This document shows, piece after piece, positions 11,348 through 22,571 of a DNA stretch of 64,000 nt. Where the stretch lies: NCBI GenBank assembly GCA_011503125.2, contig WWBZ02000014.1:434001-498000 (forward strand), in the 5' to 3' direction. Made by a program: the position numbers and the translations under genes. A model generated the notes under the pieces. The model was not told the DNA's origin, did not search any database, and saw only the letters and a program-made list of their open reading frames with translations. Each line of letters begins with the position of its first letter. Within the stretch, counting starts at the first letter, position 1. This DNA is from Botryosphaeria dothidea (lineage: Eukaryota; Ascomycota; Dothideomycetes; Botryosphaeriales; Botryosphaeriaceae).

Positions 11348-13174
11348 TTACTTCCATCCTTCCATCAGCTTCTCAGCACGTGGTTTCGCGACTTCTTCAA
11401 GGAACCTCGACATAGTAAGTCTCATTGGCTCGCTCTTGAACCCATCCACTGATTCTCGAACAAGAGTCTCCAATTCTGCCACCCGGGGTTTCTCTTCTTC
11501 CTGTCTCTCTTTGATGGTGTCTTCATCGTATAAGCAGACAAAAGCACCCCATTTGTTTGGACTGCCTTCCTTGCTCAGGTCTGCCTTGCAGCATGACAGT
11601 GAATGAGTAAGGCCAAAAAATTGGAACAAATATGCTCTCGTGAGCTTTGAGGACAATTCAATCCACTTTTCCTTCTGCCAAACAGTGCGTTGCGCCCTGC
11701 CTCGACAATACCAGTAATGTCTACCCTCCCATCCAAAACGACCGCATAACCGGCAAGAAGGGAGGCCATCCGGTGGCCCTTGGCTCCGCGATGAAACAGT
11801 GGCAGTCTCGAGAACGCCACTTTCAGCTGCTTCTGGAGAGAACTGAATCGTTGATTCCATGGCTGACATGGCCCAAAGTAAACTGTCCATTTCACAGAAC
11901 CGTACATACGCGGGGGTTCTCACGAGTGAAGCTGTCGCTGCAATGCAACCTTCGGTGGAGCAAGGGCAATGGTGATCCATGCTGTAGCTGGGAAAATAGA
12001 TCTTCTCGAGAGTCTCAGCGCGCTTCTTCGTTGAATGAGTGTCTGTCTTCACGTCGAAGCCAAACGGACCATCGTTATCCCCGGTGTGGGCCATGAAGCT
12101 TGTGGCATCATGAGCAAATTGGCTGTATACATCGTAGCCGTGGCAGATGTACCAATCCACTTGGTCTAAGATGTCCTTACCGGGGCCACGATTCAAACCC
12201 AATGTCCAAGGGGACAGGTCTGGACGAACTCTAAATCCCGCTGACCATAAGAGCTCCATAAAAGATGGGTTGTAGAATTCTGAGAAGCCGAAGATGGAAT
12301 CCCACACGACACGTTGTTGGTATTTCGTAAGGCCTTCGTTTGAGTGACGCATCTTTTCCGGGACTGGCGTTTTGTTATTTTGACAGGCCTCTTGTATTTT
12401 GAACACCGCCCATTGGTCAGGAACAGCGTCGAGAGGAATACCCAAAGAGTCGATGAAGCTTTTGCCAAGATGATACTCGGCAAATCGGACCAGCTGCTTG
12501 CGTCTTCGGATGAGTTCCGGGAGAAGGTGCTCAAGAATCTTTGTATTTCCCCGGCCGTGCTTTCTGATTGCAAGAAAAAGCAAATTTGCGTCGATGCGAC
12601 AGTCATTGCTCATCAATATTCCTGCACAGTCGAAGTGGTGCTGGACACACGCATACGCAAGGGGCGATCCACCTCTCGCATCACCGTCATTTATCAACCC
12701 TTTCCCTCCAAGGACCAAAAGGAGCTCAAGATCTTCAGGCCAGCCAAAAGCCAGGTGTAAAACACTGTGGCCAAATCCCGTTTCGTCGTTAAGTTGTTTT
12801 TGGTCTTGCTCGACAAGCCGTTTGATCTCAGTCACTGATCGTCTCAGTATCGCTCTTCCCAAGCTATAGCAGTCAAAATCTAGGTAGATGATCAGCTTTT
12901 ACTCTGCAGAGAGGTCAAAACATCATACCATATGACCAAGGCTTGTCGATATGCAGTAACTCGATCAACAGGACATTGTTCTCATCGGCAGAATTATTAT
13001 AAGACGCTCTATATGGACGTTCGAGAACGACCTTGGCGAGTTCGACATCATATGACACTATTATTTCGCGAACCAATCTGATCATTTCTGTCCAGAGCAA
13101 ATGATCAGATGGGTCTTTGCCAGTAGCGTAAGCAGTGCTAATAATTACTGACATCATAAAGGATCCAGCATTTC

Positions 13175-13190
13175 TATATTGATCAATTAG
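13175..13190. repeat. Target-site duplication, 3' side of LINE
   Basis: TATATTGATCAATTAG, identical to 18333-18348. On the host coding strand it reads CTAATTGATCAATATA and, with the next G, forms the branch site and acceptor of the host intron. Confidence 0.95.
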
Positions 13191-13499
13191 ATAGATAGAT
13201 AAATTCATTTCTTCCCGATATAGCTCCCTTACGGGTCCATGCGGGGCTGGCTATCTATAGTTATTTTACACGAGGGGGAAAACCTTTTCGCCTGGCAAAA
13301 ACCCCTCCTCTCTCTCTGGGCATGCTATCCTATACTAGTTCTTGTTTTTCCTTCTTACCAGTAGCGGCTGCTGTGGCAGCCCTACATTTACCTGCTAGAC
13401 CTATCTCTTCAGTCCTTATCCTCGTAGTTATCCGGGTCCTGGTGGTCCTGGTGGTCCTGGTTGTCCTCCTAGTTCCTCTTCCTGGTTGTCTTCCTGTAT

Positions 13500-16400
13500 T
13501 AGTTCCCTTGCCAGGCTAAATTGCTTGAGCAGCCCTAGGCGTAAGAACCAGTCTATTACTGCTTTGATCCCCTTCTTTATTGAGAGGAGGGAGTAGTAGT
13601 CCGTAGTCCCTGCCCTTTAGAGTATCTGTGCCCTGCTCTGTTGGAAGTGGGGGTAGAAGAGGAGGATATGCTTTGGGGTTTATCTATGCCAGCCGCATGG
13701 ATAGGCAGGACTAGGGTGCCCTGGTACCTTGCGCCTTAAGAGGAAGTCCTCTAGTCTAATATGCTCTATACGTAGTAGGGTGGCGAGTGTGCTCTGTGGC
13801 TTGGATAGTTCGCTGTGGATTTATCTGATTTTTGGGTTCCACTGTGTGCTTTGGGCTACTAGCTTGTCTTATCTTCCCTGGCTAGTAGACTTTATCTATC
13901 TCTCCTTCTACTTATTCCTATATACTATGCGTAGCTTCGTTCGCTCCGGGAGACTCTGGTAGGTAGAGGGGTAGTAGTTAAGGAGTGAGTTTGCCTTTTT
14001 TCTAAGTAGGGTTCTTCTAGCAGGGCCAGCGGCGCCTCTAGTACTTAGAGTAGCCCGAGCTATCTGTTTAATACTCTAGCAAGTTTCCTCTACTACTGCC
14101 GCGACTAGGCTATCCCTAGCTCTAATAGCCTAGGCTAGTGCTAGTTCGTCTAGGTGTAGTGAGAGTGGGGGAATCCCTATCTTATACTCCAAGGTTTGTG
14201 TGCTAGTTAACTTATACGCCCCTGAGATGGTACGTAGGCACTGGTTTTGGATCTTCTTTAGTGGCTGGATGGCTATTTTCCTCCACCCTGGGATTCCCTC
14301 TAGGGTATACTATACCCTATAGCCGTAGGTGAGGACTAGCCTTACCACGGCCGTATAGATATAGCGGGCTTTAGTAAATAAGGCTCCCTAGGTAGACACT
14401 GCGAGTCTAGAGAGAGATATACACTATTTAATTGCCTTAGCTCCTGTTTCCCTAATATAGGGTCCCTATCTGAGCTTATTGTCTACGTAGACTCCTAGAA
14501 TCTTAATTGTCGGCTCTAGGCATCCAGTAAATCTAGGGATACGGATCCCTACTACTATATTAAATCTCCTTAGTTTTCTTATAAAATAAGTAAGGTAATA
14601 CTTATCGGGCGAGAAAGCTAACCCGTGGGTAGCTGCCTAGTACTCGTAAATTTAATGTGCTCCCTCTAGTATCCTATAGTTCTATTCTATAGATCTACTA
14701 AAGGTTAGGATATTAGTATTATCGACGAATCTAAGGGGGAAGGTATTACCCCTACGTAGCTATATAAGTAGGTTAGAAGCAAAGAATAGGTAGAGTATCG
14801 GCGATAGTAAGGATCCCTAGGGAATCCCGGTTAAGGTCTAGATTAGTAGACTAGTAAAGTCTCCGAAGGATAGCTAAGTGGTACGGTCCTATAGAAAGGA
14901 TCGAGTGAATCTTTCTACCTATTCTGGGAGTTTTGCTATCCTTATATTGTAGAGAAGCCTTCTATAAGATACGTGGTTATATGCTCCCGAGATATCTAGG
15001 CTGAGGACTGAAGCTACTAGCCCTGGGTCTTGTGCCTAGATAGTATAGATCTATTCTGTAAGTAGGTCGAGAGCTGCTACTGCTAACCTATTTCTCCTAG
15101 CTCCTATCTATATATCGGGGAGCAGTTTATAGGCCTTAGTAGCCTGGGAGATCCGATCTACTATAATCCTCTTAAGTAGCTTCCCTAGCGTGTTAAGTAA
15201 AGCAATCGGCCTAAATAACTTGGCTTTAGTATAGTTATCCCTCTATGGTTTCCTAAGGACTACGGTAATAGAGCTTGTGAACTGCCTAGGGTGGTATCCA
15301 AGTGCGAGGCATCCCTGGAAGAGCCTGGTGAGTGGTCTACTTAGTGTCTGGGCACACTGCTTTAGGAACCTATTGATAATCTTGTCTGGGCCTGGTACCT
15401 TATCTGGGGGAAGCTTCTTAATAGTGTGGATGACCTGCTCTTCGGCGAGGTCTTAGGGGATCTCCACTGGCACTGGGTATGTATACCTATCTAGGTCTAA
15501 GAGGTCGGTGGCCCTGGGAGGGGGGAAGAACTAGTTAATAAGGATTTCTGCCTTAGACTGGTTATCGTAGCGTAGTTGTCTATCTGCTCCCTAGAGGGGT
15601 GGGAACTAAGGTAGGGCTAGAGGCTCTAGTGCCCTTGTTCTTGCCTACTTTGAGAGCTTCTAGAGTGTAGATGGGTCTAAGGTAATCTTAGCTACTATTC
15701 TGCGCCATACTTTTATTCTATCCCTTCTAATCTGCCTCTTCTTACTATTAGCAATGGTTTAGTATACTACCTAGTCCTCCTCCCTCCCTATAGCCGTCCA
15801 TTTCCTTCTAGCTACTCTCGCCTGAAGCACTAGATCCGAATACTCCTTTGTCCATTATATAGAGGCCCAGGGCGAGGGTCTCGCTACTAGGATGGTTTCC
15901 TAGATTGTCCTTTGGATAACCTCCTAGAGTAGTTCCGTAAAGTGGTCTAGGTCTGCTTTGGTATTAAGAGGGGCTGCTCTAAGGTATTCGAGCTTTATTT
16001 AGAGCACCTGATTAGTTCTATTCTAGTCTACTTTTTTCTACTGGGGCCTTAGAGGGCGTGGTTCTATAGGGGTAGAGGAGATATTAAGCGTAGTGAGGAT
16101 AGGTAGGTAGTTAGAGGAGGATTCGAGCTCCTGGCTAACTCCGCAGCTAAGGATCCTCTCCTCTAGCTACTGTATAGTAAAAATAAGGTCTAGGGTACTC
16201 TCGCTACTACCCTCTCTCCTCGTAATAGTACCTCTTAGAAGGGCTAGGTTAAGGCTGGCTATAGTAGCTATTTCGATAAGGTTATCTATAAGTATGTAGT
16301 GTATTGGGGAGGTTATACCTCCCTAGATAGGGTGGTGGAGGTTAAAGTCTCCTAGGAGGATGTGCTCCCCTAGTTTTCTAAGAGCTTCTAGGAGAAGGGA

Positions 16401-16772
16401 TAAGGTTTCTAGAGCCGTGCTAGTATAGGAGGCTGGTGGGGGGTTATAGCAGTTATAGATATGGATTGTATATGTCCTAGTAATAAGGGATAGTATAATG
16501 AGATCTAGTGAGTAGACTGTTGCTTGCCAGGAGTCGGGGGTAATGGCCTTGCTTATAAAGAAGCAGGTTCTTGCCGTCCTCTCCTAAGGGAAAACTATAT
16601 GGTAGGCAGGGTGTCTTGCTGTTGTCTTAACCCTCGGGTTCCTCTAGGGTTCCTGGATAGCTAGGATATAGTGGATTTTTGGGTCCACCTCCTTGAAGAG
16701 CGGGAGTATTACCCTATTCTTACTCTTATGGACGTTATACTGTACGATGGAGAAAGCGCCTATATCTAACAT
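13500..16772 (-). pseudogene. LINE ORF2 (endonuclease, reverse transcriptase), degenerate
   Basis: Begins at ATG 16772, in a different frame from ORF1 and overlapping its stop by 7 nt. Order: APE-like endonuclease (about 16770-16100), linker, reverse transcriptase (about 15450-14650, with the active-site FVDD box altered to FVDN), an RNase H/linker region, then a Tad-like C-terminal Cys/His motif near 13700. The left boundary is approximate; coding similarity fades near 13500. Numerous TAG stops make it non-coding today. Confidence 0.8.
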
Positions 16773-18325
16773 TGACTTTCTTCTATCTCTAAGTTAGGCT
16801 GCGAGGGAATCGGTGGTGTGGGCTGCGAGGCGGAGGGAGTTCCCGCGGGCTCCTCCCCCGAGGCATGCTGGGAGCTGTTAAGTCCGGTAAACCGCATTTG
16901 GTTAGGAGGCGGGGGGCGGCTTAAGTCCCTTGGCCTGCCTGGCCCTCTCTTGGCCGGCTCCTCCTCTCTGGGCCTCTTCCTTGGCCCGACCGTCAACTAG
17001 TTGGTTTGGGGCTGTATCTTAGCCATAGGGCATCCTACCCTGTACCTCTCTAGAGCCGCTAGGCGGGCCTAGGTGGCCTTTGCCTGGCGGGCTCTGCGTG
17101 CTGGGCAGGCGTTGCTCTAGGCCGTGTGCTTTTATGAGCAGTTTGCACACTGCATTTTTTCCTTAGGGTACTCTTGGGTGTTATGTGCCTCTGCACACTG
17201 GCTATACTTATTCTCCCTTCTATAGTGGGTAGAGATATGGCTATAGTCCTGGCACTTAAAGCACTGGGTTACTATAAAGGCTACACTATAGTATTCTGCT
17301 GTATAGAGCGTATAGTTACTAATAAGTCCTTTAGTAATAATCTGGTTGGCTGCCTCGGGGTCTGTAGTGCTAAGAATAATCGCTGAGTGAGTTTTCCCCT
17401 CTGGGAGCTTCCTCTTTAGCTAGGCTAGCTTGCTAATACGTAGTCCTAGGTGTAGGGATAGATTCTGATCCTGAAGGGTTTAGGCGGCCTAGAGATCCTT
17501 AATGTTAATGCCTTTGAGGGGGACGTTATGGACTAGCACTGAGTAGAGCTGCTGGTTAGGGCGGACTTCCCTGCCTAGTCCTATAGTTTATTCCTGGTCC
17601 TGGAGGAGGGCTGCTCTGGTCTGAGTATCAGGTATAAAGAGCTTAACGTCCCTACTGGGGAGCTTCTTAGCAGCTAGCACCTTTTTACACGCTAGGCTTT
17701 TCCCTGCCTGAATCTTCTTAATAATAGCCTTATTGGAGAGGTTGGCGACCTCCTGTCTATTCGTCTTATCTGGGAAGTGTAGGGTAAGCTTAGTGGTGGC
17801 CGGGGGGGTAGGAGGCTTTAGGACTGCTCGGGCTGCAATGTTGGCCTAGCTAGGTACTGCGGGCGTAGGGGTAGTCTGGAGTCGGCTAACTATCTTCTAG
17901 ACTTGCTGTACTTCCTTAAGGATATCCTTAAGGCCGGGTTCCTTGGTGTTTACCTCCTGGTATATAGAGATATAATCCTGGAAGATTGTCTTGGTAATGT
18001 CGAGAAAATTTTTCACCTGGCTAGAGAGGACTGAAGGGAGGCTAGCGGATGCTTGTAGGGCTTGGAGGAGGGTGTCTGCTGTCTTTGAGGCTCTTTTAAC
18101 GTATTCTACGCTGTACTGGGTGCCCTACGGTTTATTGGGGGTGCGTTGTGGTTGGGTAGAGGTGGTTACTGGAGGGGGCTGTTCGCCCCTTCCTGCGGCC
18201 TCTACATCAACCACGACGCGGCTGCAGCTACTCTGAGTGGTGTTTTGAGTCTCGCTGGGCCTAGGAGAGTCCCTAGGGCCCTCTCCCGGCGCCGTAGCTT
18301 GGGGTCGATTTTTTGGCGTGGTCAT
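16766..18325 (-). pseudogene. LINE ORF1 (gag-like, zinc knuckles), degenerate
   Basis: Starts MTTPKNRPQATAPGEGP at 18325 and ends at the TAG at 16766-16768 after a Pro-rich tail. A central region reads like a retroelement RNA-binding domain, followed by CFKCQDYSH and QCANC-type Cys/His knuckles near 17230-17110. Several in-frame TAG and TAA codons interrupt it. ORF1-type proteins coat the element RNA. The stop overlaps the ORF2 start (ATGTTAG). Confidence 0.8.
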
Positions 18326-18332
18326 GTTTCCT

Positions 18333-18348
18333 TATATTGATCAATTAG
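18333..18348. repeat. Target-site duplication, 5' side of LINE
   Basis: Second copy of the 16-bp TATATTGATCAATTAG at the 5' junction of the element (minus-strand orientation). It lies inside the host intron whose donor is at 18382. Confidence 0.95.
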
Positions 18349-19745
18349 TTCTTATAGTTCTCATTTGAGAAAATTTACTCACAGTCCACTTTCGCTTTGT
18401 TCATTAAAGGGGACTCCGTATTCGTTCAAAGCGAAGATCAGTTTTCGAAAGGAGTTGATGAGGGATTGAATAGCGACAGGAGACTTGACGAAGATCTGCC
18501 GATAGAACAAAAGGGCGTAAAAGGCAGCCTTGAAAGGCGTCAGTGTATATGCTACGGTACACACTGACTCACTACTTACTGCGAGTAAGTTCCAGCCGCG
18601 GCCGTCTGACCACCGGAGACGCCTGTCGCTCTTGAAATGATTTCCGAATTGATAAGAGTGCCGTGTCGATTTGTTCATGGATTCTGAAAGGATCCATTTT
18701 CACAAGTTTGCGCCCATTGATGGATTCGATAGCTTGGAATGCGGGGTTGCTGTCGGAGACTACTTCCCGGGCCCGAAGGCCTGGACTTATGGGGAGAATT
18801 CCCCCGGCGTTCCAATTCAGAAAGGCCTGCACAAAACGTCTCCCATCCGAAGTGGGCAACACGACCTCAACACCGTACCGCTGAGTATTCTCCCACCGAG
18901 TGTGATACGGACAGTCTGGGAAATGTTTGCTCGACCTGGTAGTGTGACTAAACAGGGCGGAGGGTCCAATCTGCCAGACAGCTTTTTTGTTTGATCGTTG
19001 CGTCCGGCAAAAGCACATTCTTCGTATGTAGTTCTGCTGTCTCAAAACCACCAAGGCTCCTCCTGATGTACTATCTGAGATTTCCAATGGCGGCTGGTCG
19101 ATGGTGATCAGACTTGACCTGGTGAGGACTTGGTCCAGCTGTGGGGGACTTGAAGTAGTCGAGTCCCCAGGACCCTGAGGCTTTGCCACTAATTCCTGTA
19201 CATTTTTTATTTGTGCAGAAATCTCCGTGAAAGCGGATTGGCTCCTGAATCTGTTCACCAGTCAGCTCTGTGCTTCCAGCGCGAAGCAAACGGGGAGCGA
19301 CATACAAACCCAGGGTGGTCAAAGCGAAGGACAAGCTGTCTCGGCAGTCGTTGACGCGGCGATTCAGGTTGAGTATTGTGTCACGCCGAAATGGATATGC
19401 TGCTCGACTGAGAGACGTGCGCAGCCTTTCTATGACGTCTCCCGAGTCCTTGGATTTGCGACATTTCGCAACAGCCGGGTCGAGTGAATCCAAAGATTTC
19501 ACAAAAAAATCTATGGATGTTGTGATGCTTTTGACCAATTCCGGATGGCTATGCTCAAGCTGTGGTAAATGGCCTTTCAATGCCTCGAGCACGATGCGAA
19601 GTTCTTCAGACTTCCGCACAAGACCATTGGTTTCCTCGTCCTGGTCCTTGTAGGTTTCGTAGAATGAGATGATGCTCTTGCAGGCGGTCAAGCCGAGTGA
19701 AACAAATCCGACGGCACCGCCCGCAATCGATAGGGGATCGGCCAT

Positions 19746-20275
19746 GGCTCGTTGCAGGCCCAGAGGGTCGGCGACGCGAGGAAGATTGCGACCCACGACA
19801 TGCAGCGGCACCCGGATCTTTTAAGAATGAGGGCTCACTGACCGAGAGGCGCAGGCATAAATGCCCAAGCGGGCCCACAAAAGGGCAAACGCGCAGAGAC
19901 AGGCAGTGATTCATGCGAGGCTGACTTGTGTAGCGTCGGTATTGCGCGTTGTGTAGAACATTCATATTCGCTAGCTCAAAACGGCGTAGGTAACCGGTCA
20001 GCATGCAAGTAGGCTATAGGTCTCAGTTCACTTGGAGGCTGCACAGAAATTCAGCTTAGGGCTCGTTCTGTTCATCCCCGCAGCGGGCCCACAGTTGCGG
20101 GTTAACCAATAGTCGGCGCATAGAATGGGGCTATGCAAGCACCATCGGAGACACGGGGCGCAGTAGCTGCAGGATGAATTGGCATCGGTGGTGGGTACTG
20201 GCTGCGCGGCTCGCCAGGGGAACTTCACTCCCCCAAACTTTGTGAGCCTTGTGTACACTGAGAACTGACCATATC
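19746..20275. other. Intergenic region
   Basis: About 0.5 kb between the start of the ankyrin-type gene and the 3' end of the P450 gene. Short frames only; no feature recognised. Confidence 0.5.
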
Positions 20276-22571
20276 CTAATCATCGAGCGTCCCCTGTTAG
20301 CACAAGATCGTCAGCCTCATCCAACACCAAAAACCGGAACCCAAAAAGCGCAGGAGAGAGACAACTTACAACACCCTCCCCCCTCTCCTCCACATCCCTC
20401 CTATAAGCCTCCTCAATAACCGCTCTCCTCTCCTCCCGCACCACCAACGTCACCGGCAAACCATTCCCTGCATTCCCTGGCATCCCGCCGCGATAGTCCG
20501 CCGGGTCGAAGGGGCGCTCTGCGGCGGAGGGTTTGGGCTTGATGTCGAAGGCCCAGAGGATGCGCATGATGGCGAGGGCGAGCGAGCGCTCGGCGATGTG
20601 GAGGCCGGGACCTAACGGGTGTGGTTAGTGGTGGGGAGGGGACGGGGACGGGTGGCGGGGAACGTACAGATGCGGCGGCCGGCGCCGAAGGCGAAGTGGT
20701 CGCGTTTGGTGGGGTCGGGGAGGTTGGCGCTTTGGAGGGACTGTTTGGAGTTTGTCAGAGGTCATGTTTTTTTCTTCAGGGAGGTAGTAGTGGCTTGCCG
20801 TTGTGGTGTCGTCTGAGTAGCGCTCCGGCCAGAAGCGGTGCGGGTCTTCGTAGCGGTGCGGGTCGTGTTGGGTTGCCCTGCGTGTGGACATGCGATCAGT
20901 GACCGTTGTTCCAGATGGAACTCGTGGTAGGAAGAAAATTACCATGCATTTAGATGTAGCCTCGATCCCTTGGGGATCCTGTACCCGCCGTACTCGAGAT
21001 CGCGGGTAGTGACATGGGGATGACCGAGGGCGACCGGAGGCCGCCAACGCCAGACTTCTTTCATAAGGCAGCGGATATACGGGATCCTCTCCAGATCTTC
21101 CCATTCCGGTAACCTATCTCCTACAACTTCGTCTAATTTTCGAACAATCTGGTCAGTGATTGCAGATACATGAGTGACATTCCTGGGTCGACGTACCGAC
21201 TTGCTGACGAGCCTTTTCCTGGACATCGGGATAATACAGCATTGCTTCAAGGAAGCTCCAAGTGGAAATCTGGCTCTGCATTGCCGATAATCAGATATTG
21301 TCCATGTTGCACACCCCTGGCAGGCTTACCGTGTCCGCGGCCCCGATGATCAACATCAGACTCATGTATGCTGCCTCATCCTCGCAAGAGAAGCCAAGAA
21401 GCTTTTCGTCCTTGAGAGCTTTTGGTAATAGCGCATCGGGCTCGGTGCCGTTGCTGATCAACTTCTTCACTTTCTGCTCACATTGTCAGTCTCCGCCTCA
21501 GTGAACTGCTGACTTTTCATTTCTTACCTTCATTTGCCCACGACACCAGTTCAGGTCACGCTGAAACCTTGCACGAGCGCTAATTTCCCAAGTTTTCATG
21601 AAAGGGGGGAGTTTGTCAAGGATCTGCAACATGTCCACGAGGTAGGGGCCTGGGAAGGTTGCGATGATCTGAGCGAGTCCCGTCTCTATTCCAGATCAGC
21701 TAGCAGGAACATCTAATGAGTGCTATCGTATACTCACCGTGAATGTACGGGATGGACGGGCTTGTGTCAGTCTTGATCTCCAAGCCAAATGTTTGCTGTG
21801 CAAATGCGCTGTACGTGTAACGTCCAAGTTTCAGCCAAAGCTCTTGCTTGTCCGTTCCAGCATTGGGATCATGAGCAACGTCGTGAAGGAACTTCAGTGT
21901 TTCCCGATAAAGAAATCTTAGGTTTACTTTAGTGAGAGAACTCGTGGCAGTGGGAATGTTTGCTCACGGAATACCAGCATCTAAATTGGGTGGGCTGCTC
22001 ATATGGGTGTTCATTATTCGTCTTTGATTCTGACAGTGCGAATATGTTACATTGGGCCTAGTTGTGTGGATTAAGGGGTTTTTCGTACCTTCCAGCGTGG
22101 GTCGCTACCATTGAGAAATAGCACGTTCCAAGAGTTTGTGAACAATTCGTTTGCAATGATCCATCGTGGGCGCTCGGATGTACATGCCGAGGACTTGTCA
22201 AAGATGGCCTGGGGTCCAGTATTGTCAGCTCATAGTTGGCCGTATAGGTCGAACACAGTGACAACTCTGACCTTTACTGCCTTGTCAGAATTGAGAAAGA
22301 ACTCGGTAACGAGGCCGACGCGGACTCGGAAGATCTCCCCATGTTGGCGCGCCCACTTTTCCATCTGAAGATGCAGTTCCCCGTTTGCTCCGGCTTTCAT
22401 CATGTCGACAGTGTTCCCAAGAAGTGGCCATCCCGACGGCTGCGGAGGAAGTGGGAGTTTATGCTTCGCCGAGAGTTTCTGGAGTATGAGAATGCCGAGC
22501 AGCAGGGTGCCGCAGGCAAATAGGCCGAGCTTCGCGAAATCGGCCTCGTGTAGAAGGAATAGAATTTCCAT
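20276..22571 (-). CDS. Cytochrome P450 monooxygenase (12 exons)
   Basis: Minus-strand exons 22571-22272, 22208-22089, 22029-21968, 21916-21738, 21685-21528, 21473-21330, 21275-21197, 21132-20943, 20877-20799, 20740-20668, 20611-20370 and 20293-20276; all phases agree, giving 547 aa. It has an N-terminal membrane anchor (GLFACGTLLLGILIL) followed by a Pro-rich hinge (PLPPQPSGWPLLGN), an I-helix GAADT, a K-helix ExxR (EVWR), a PERF-like FWPERY and the heme loop FAFGAGRRIC with PG on the next exon. A microsomal E-class P450 of the type found near aromatic-compound and secondary-metabolism genes; the substrate is not predictable. The ninth intron uses a GC donor (ACG/GCAAGC). The last exon is only 18 nt. 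It is divergent from the bicupin gene. Confidence 0.9.

Larger units (their letters stand above)
13191..18332 (-). mobile_element. Tad1-like non-LTR retrotransposon (LINE), RIP-degraded
   Basis: A 5142-bp element lying on the minus strand inside an intron, flanked by a perfect 16-bp target-site duplication. ORF1 starts at 18325 and encodes a gag-like protein with CCHC-type zinc knuckles near 17100-17240. ORF2 starts at 16772 and shows an APE-type endonuclease (QYNVHKSKN, LLGDFNLHHP), a reverse transcriptase (VPGPDKIINRFLK, FRPIALLNTLGKLLKR, LSLDISGAYNHV and an FVDN box) and a Tad-like C-terminus with a PCGWHR-type Cys/His motif followed by TPKHILLF. Both ORFs are broken by many in-frame stops, nearly all TAG, and the sequence is rich in TpA, as expected from repeat-induced point mutation. 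The 3' end finishes in a short ATCT repeat instead of poly(A). Only 7 nt precede the ORF1 ATG, so the 5' end may be slightly truncated. Confidence 0.9.
11348..19745 (-). pseudogene. Ankyrin-type gene with STAND-like N-terminus, split by a LINE and carrying one frameshift
   Basis: Minus-strand exons 19745-19306, 19250-18580, 18528-18383, 13173-12929 and 12879-11348. Each intron except the LINE-bearing one is about 50-56 bp with good signals and matching phases. The N-terminus (MADPLSIAGGAVGFVSLGL) is the fungal N-terminal domain common in STAND/ankyrin proteins. A middle Cys-containing segment with CPYHTRW follows, then ankyrin-like repeats (GHSVLHLAFGWPEDLELLLVLGG, GGSPLAYAC). One extra base in CCGG near 18613-18616 breaks the frame after the conserved ASP motif. 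Ignoring that single base, all exons total 1011 codons in frame. The fourth intron now contains a 5.1-kb retroelement. Such proteins are thought to act in nonself recognition or signalling; the role here is not known. If the extra G is a sequencing error, the gene could still be functional. Confidence 0.75.

Noticed and set aside
18545..18620. Alternative splice between 19250-18580 and 18528-18383 exons to avoid the frameshift
   Set aside because: Possible donors (GTGGTC or GTCAGA) are weak and would delete the conserved DGRGWNLLA segment; the strong GTAAGT donor works only in the shifted frame, so a one-base frameshift is the simpler reading.
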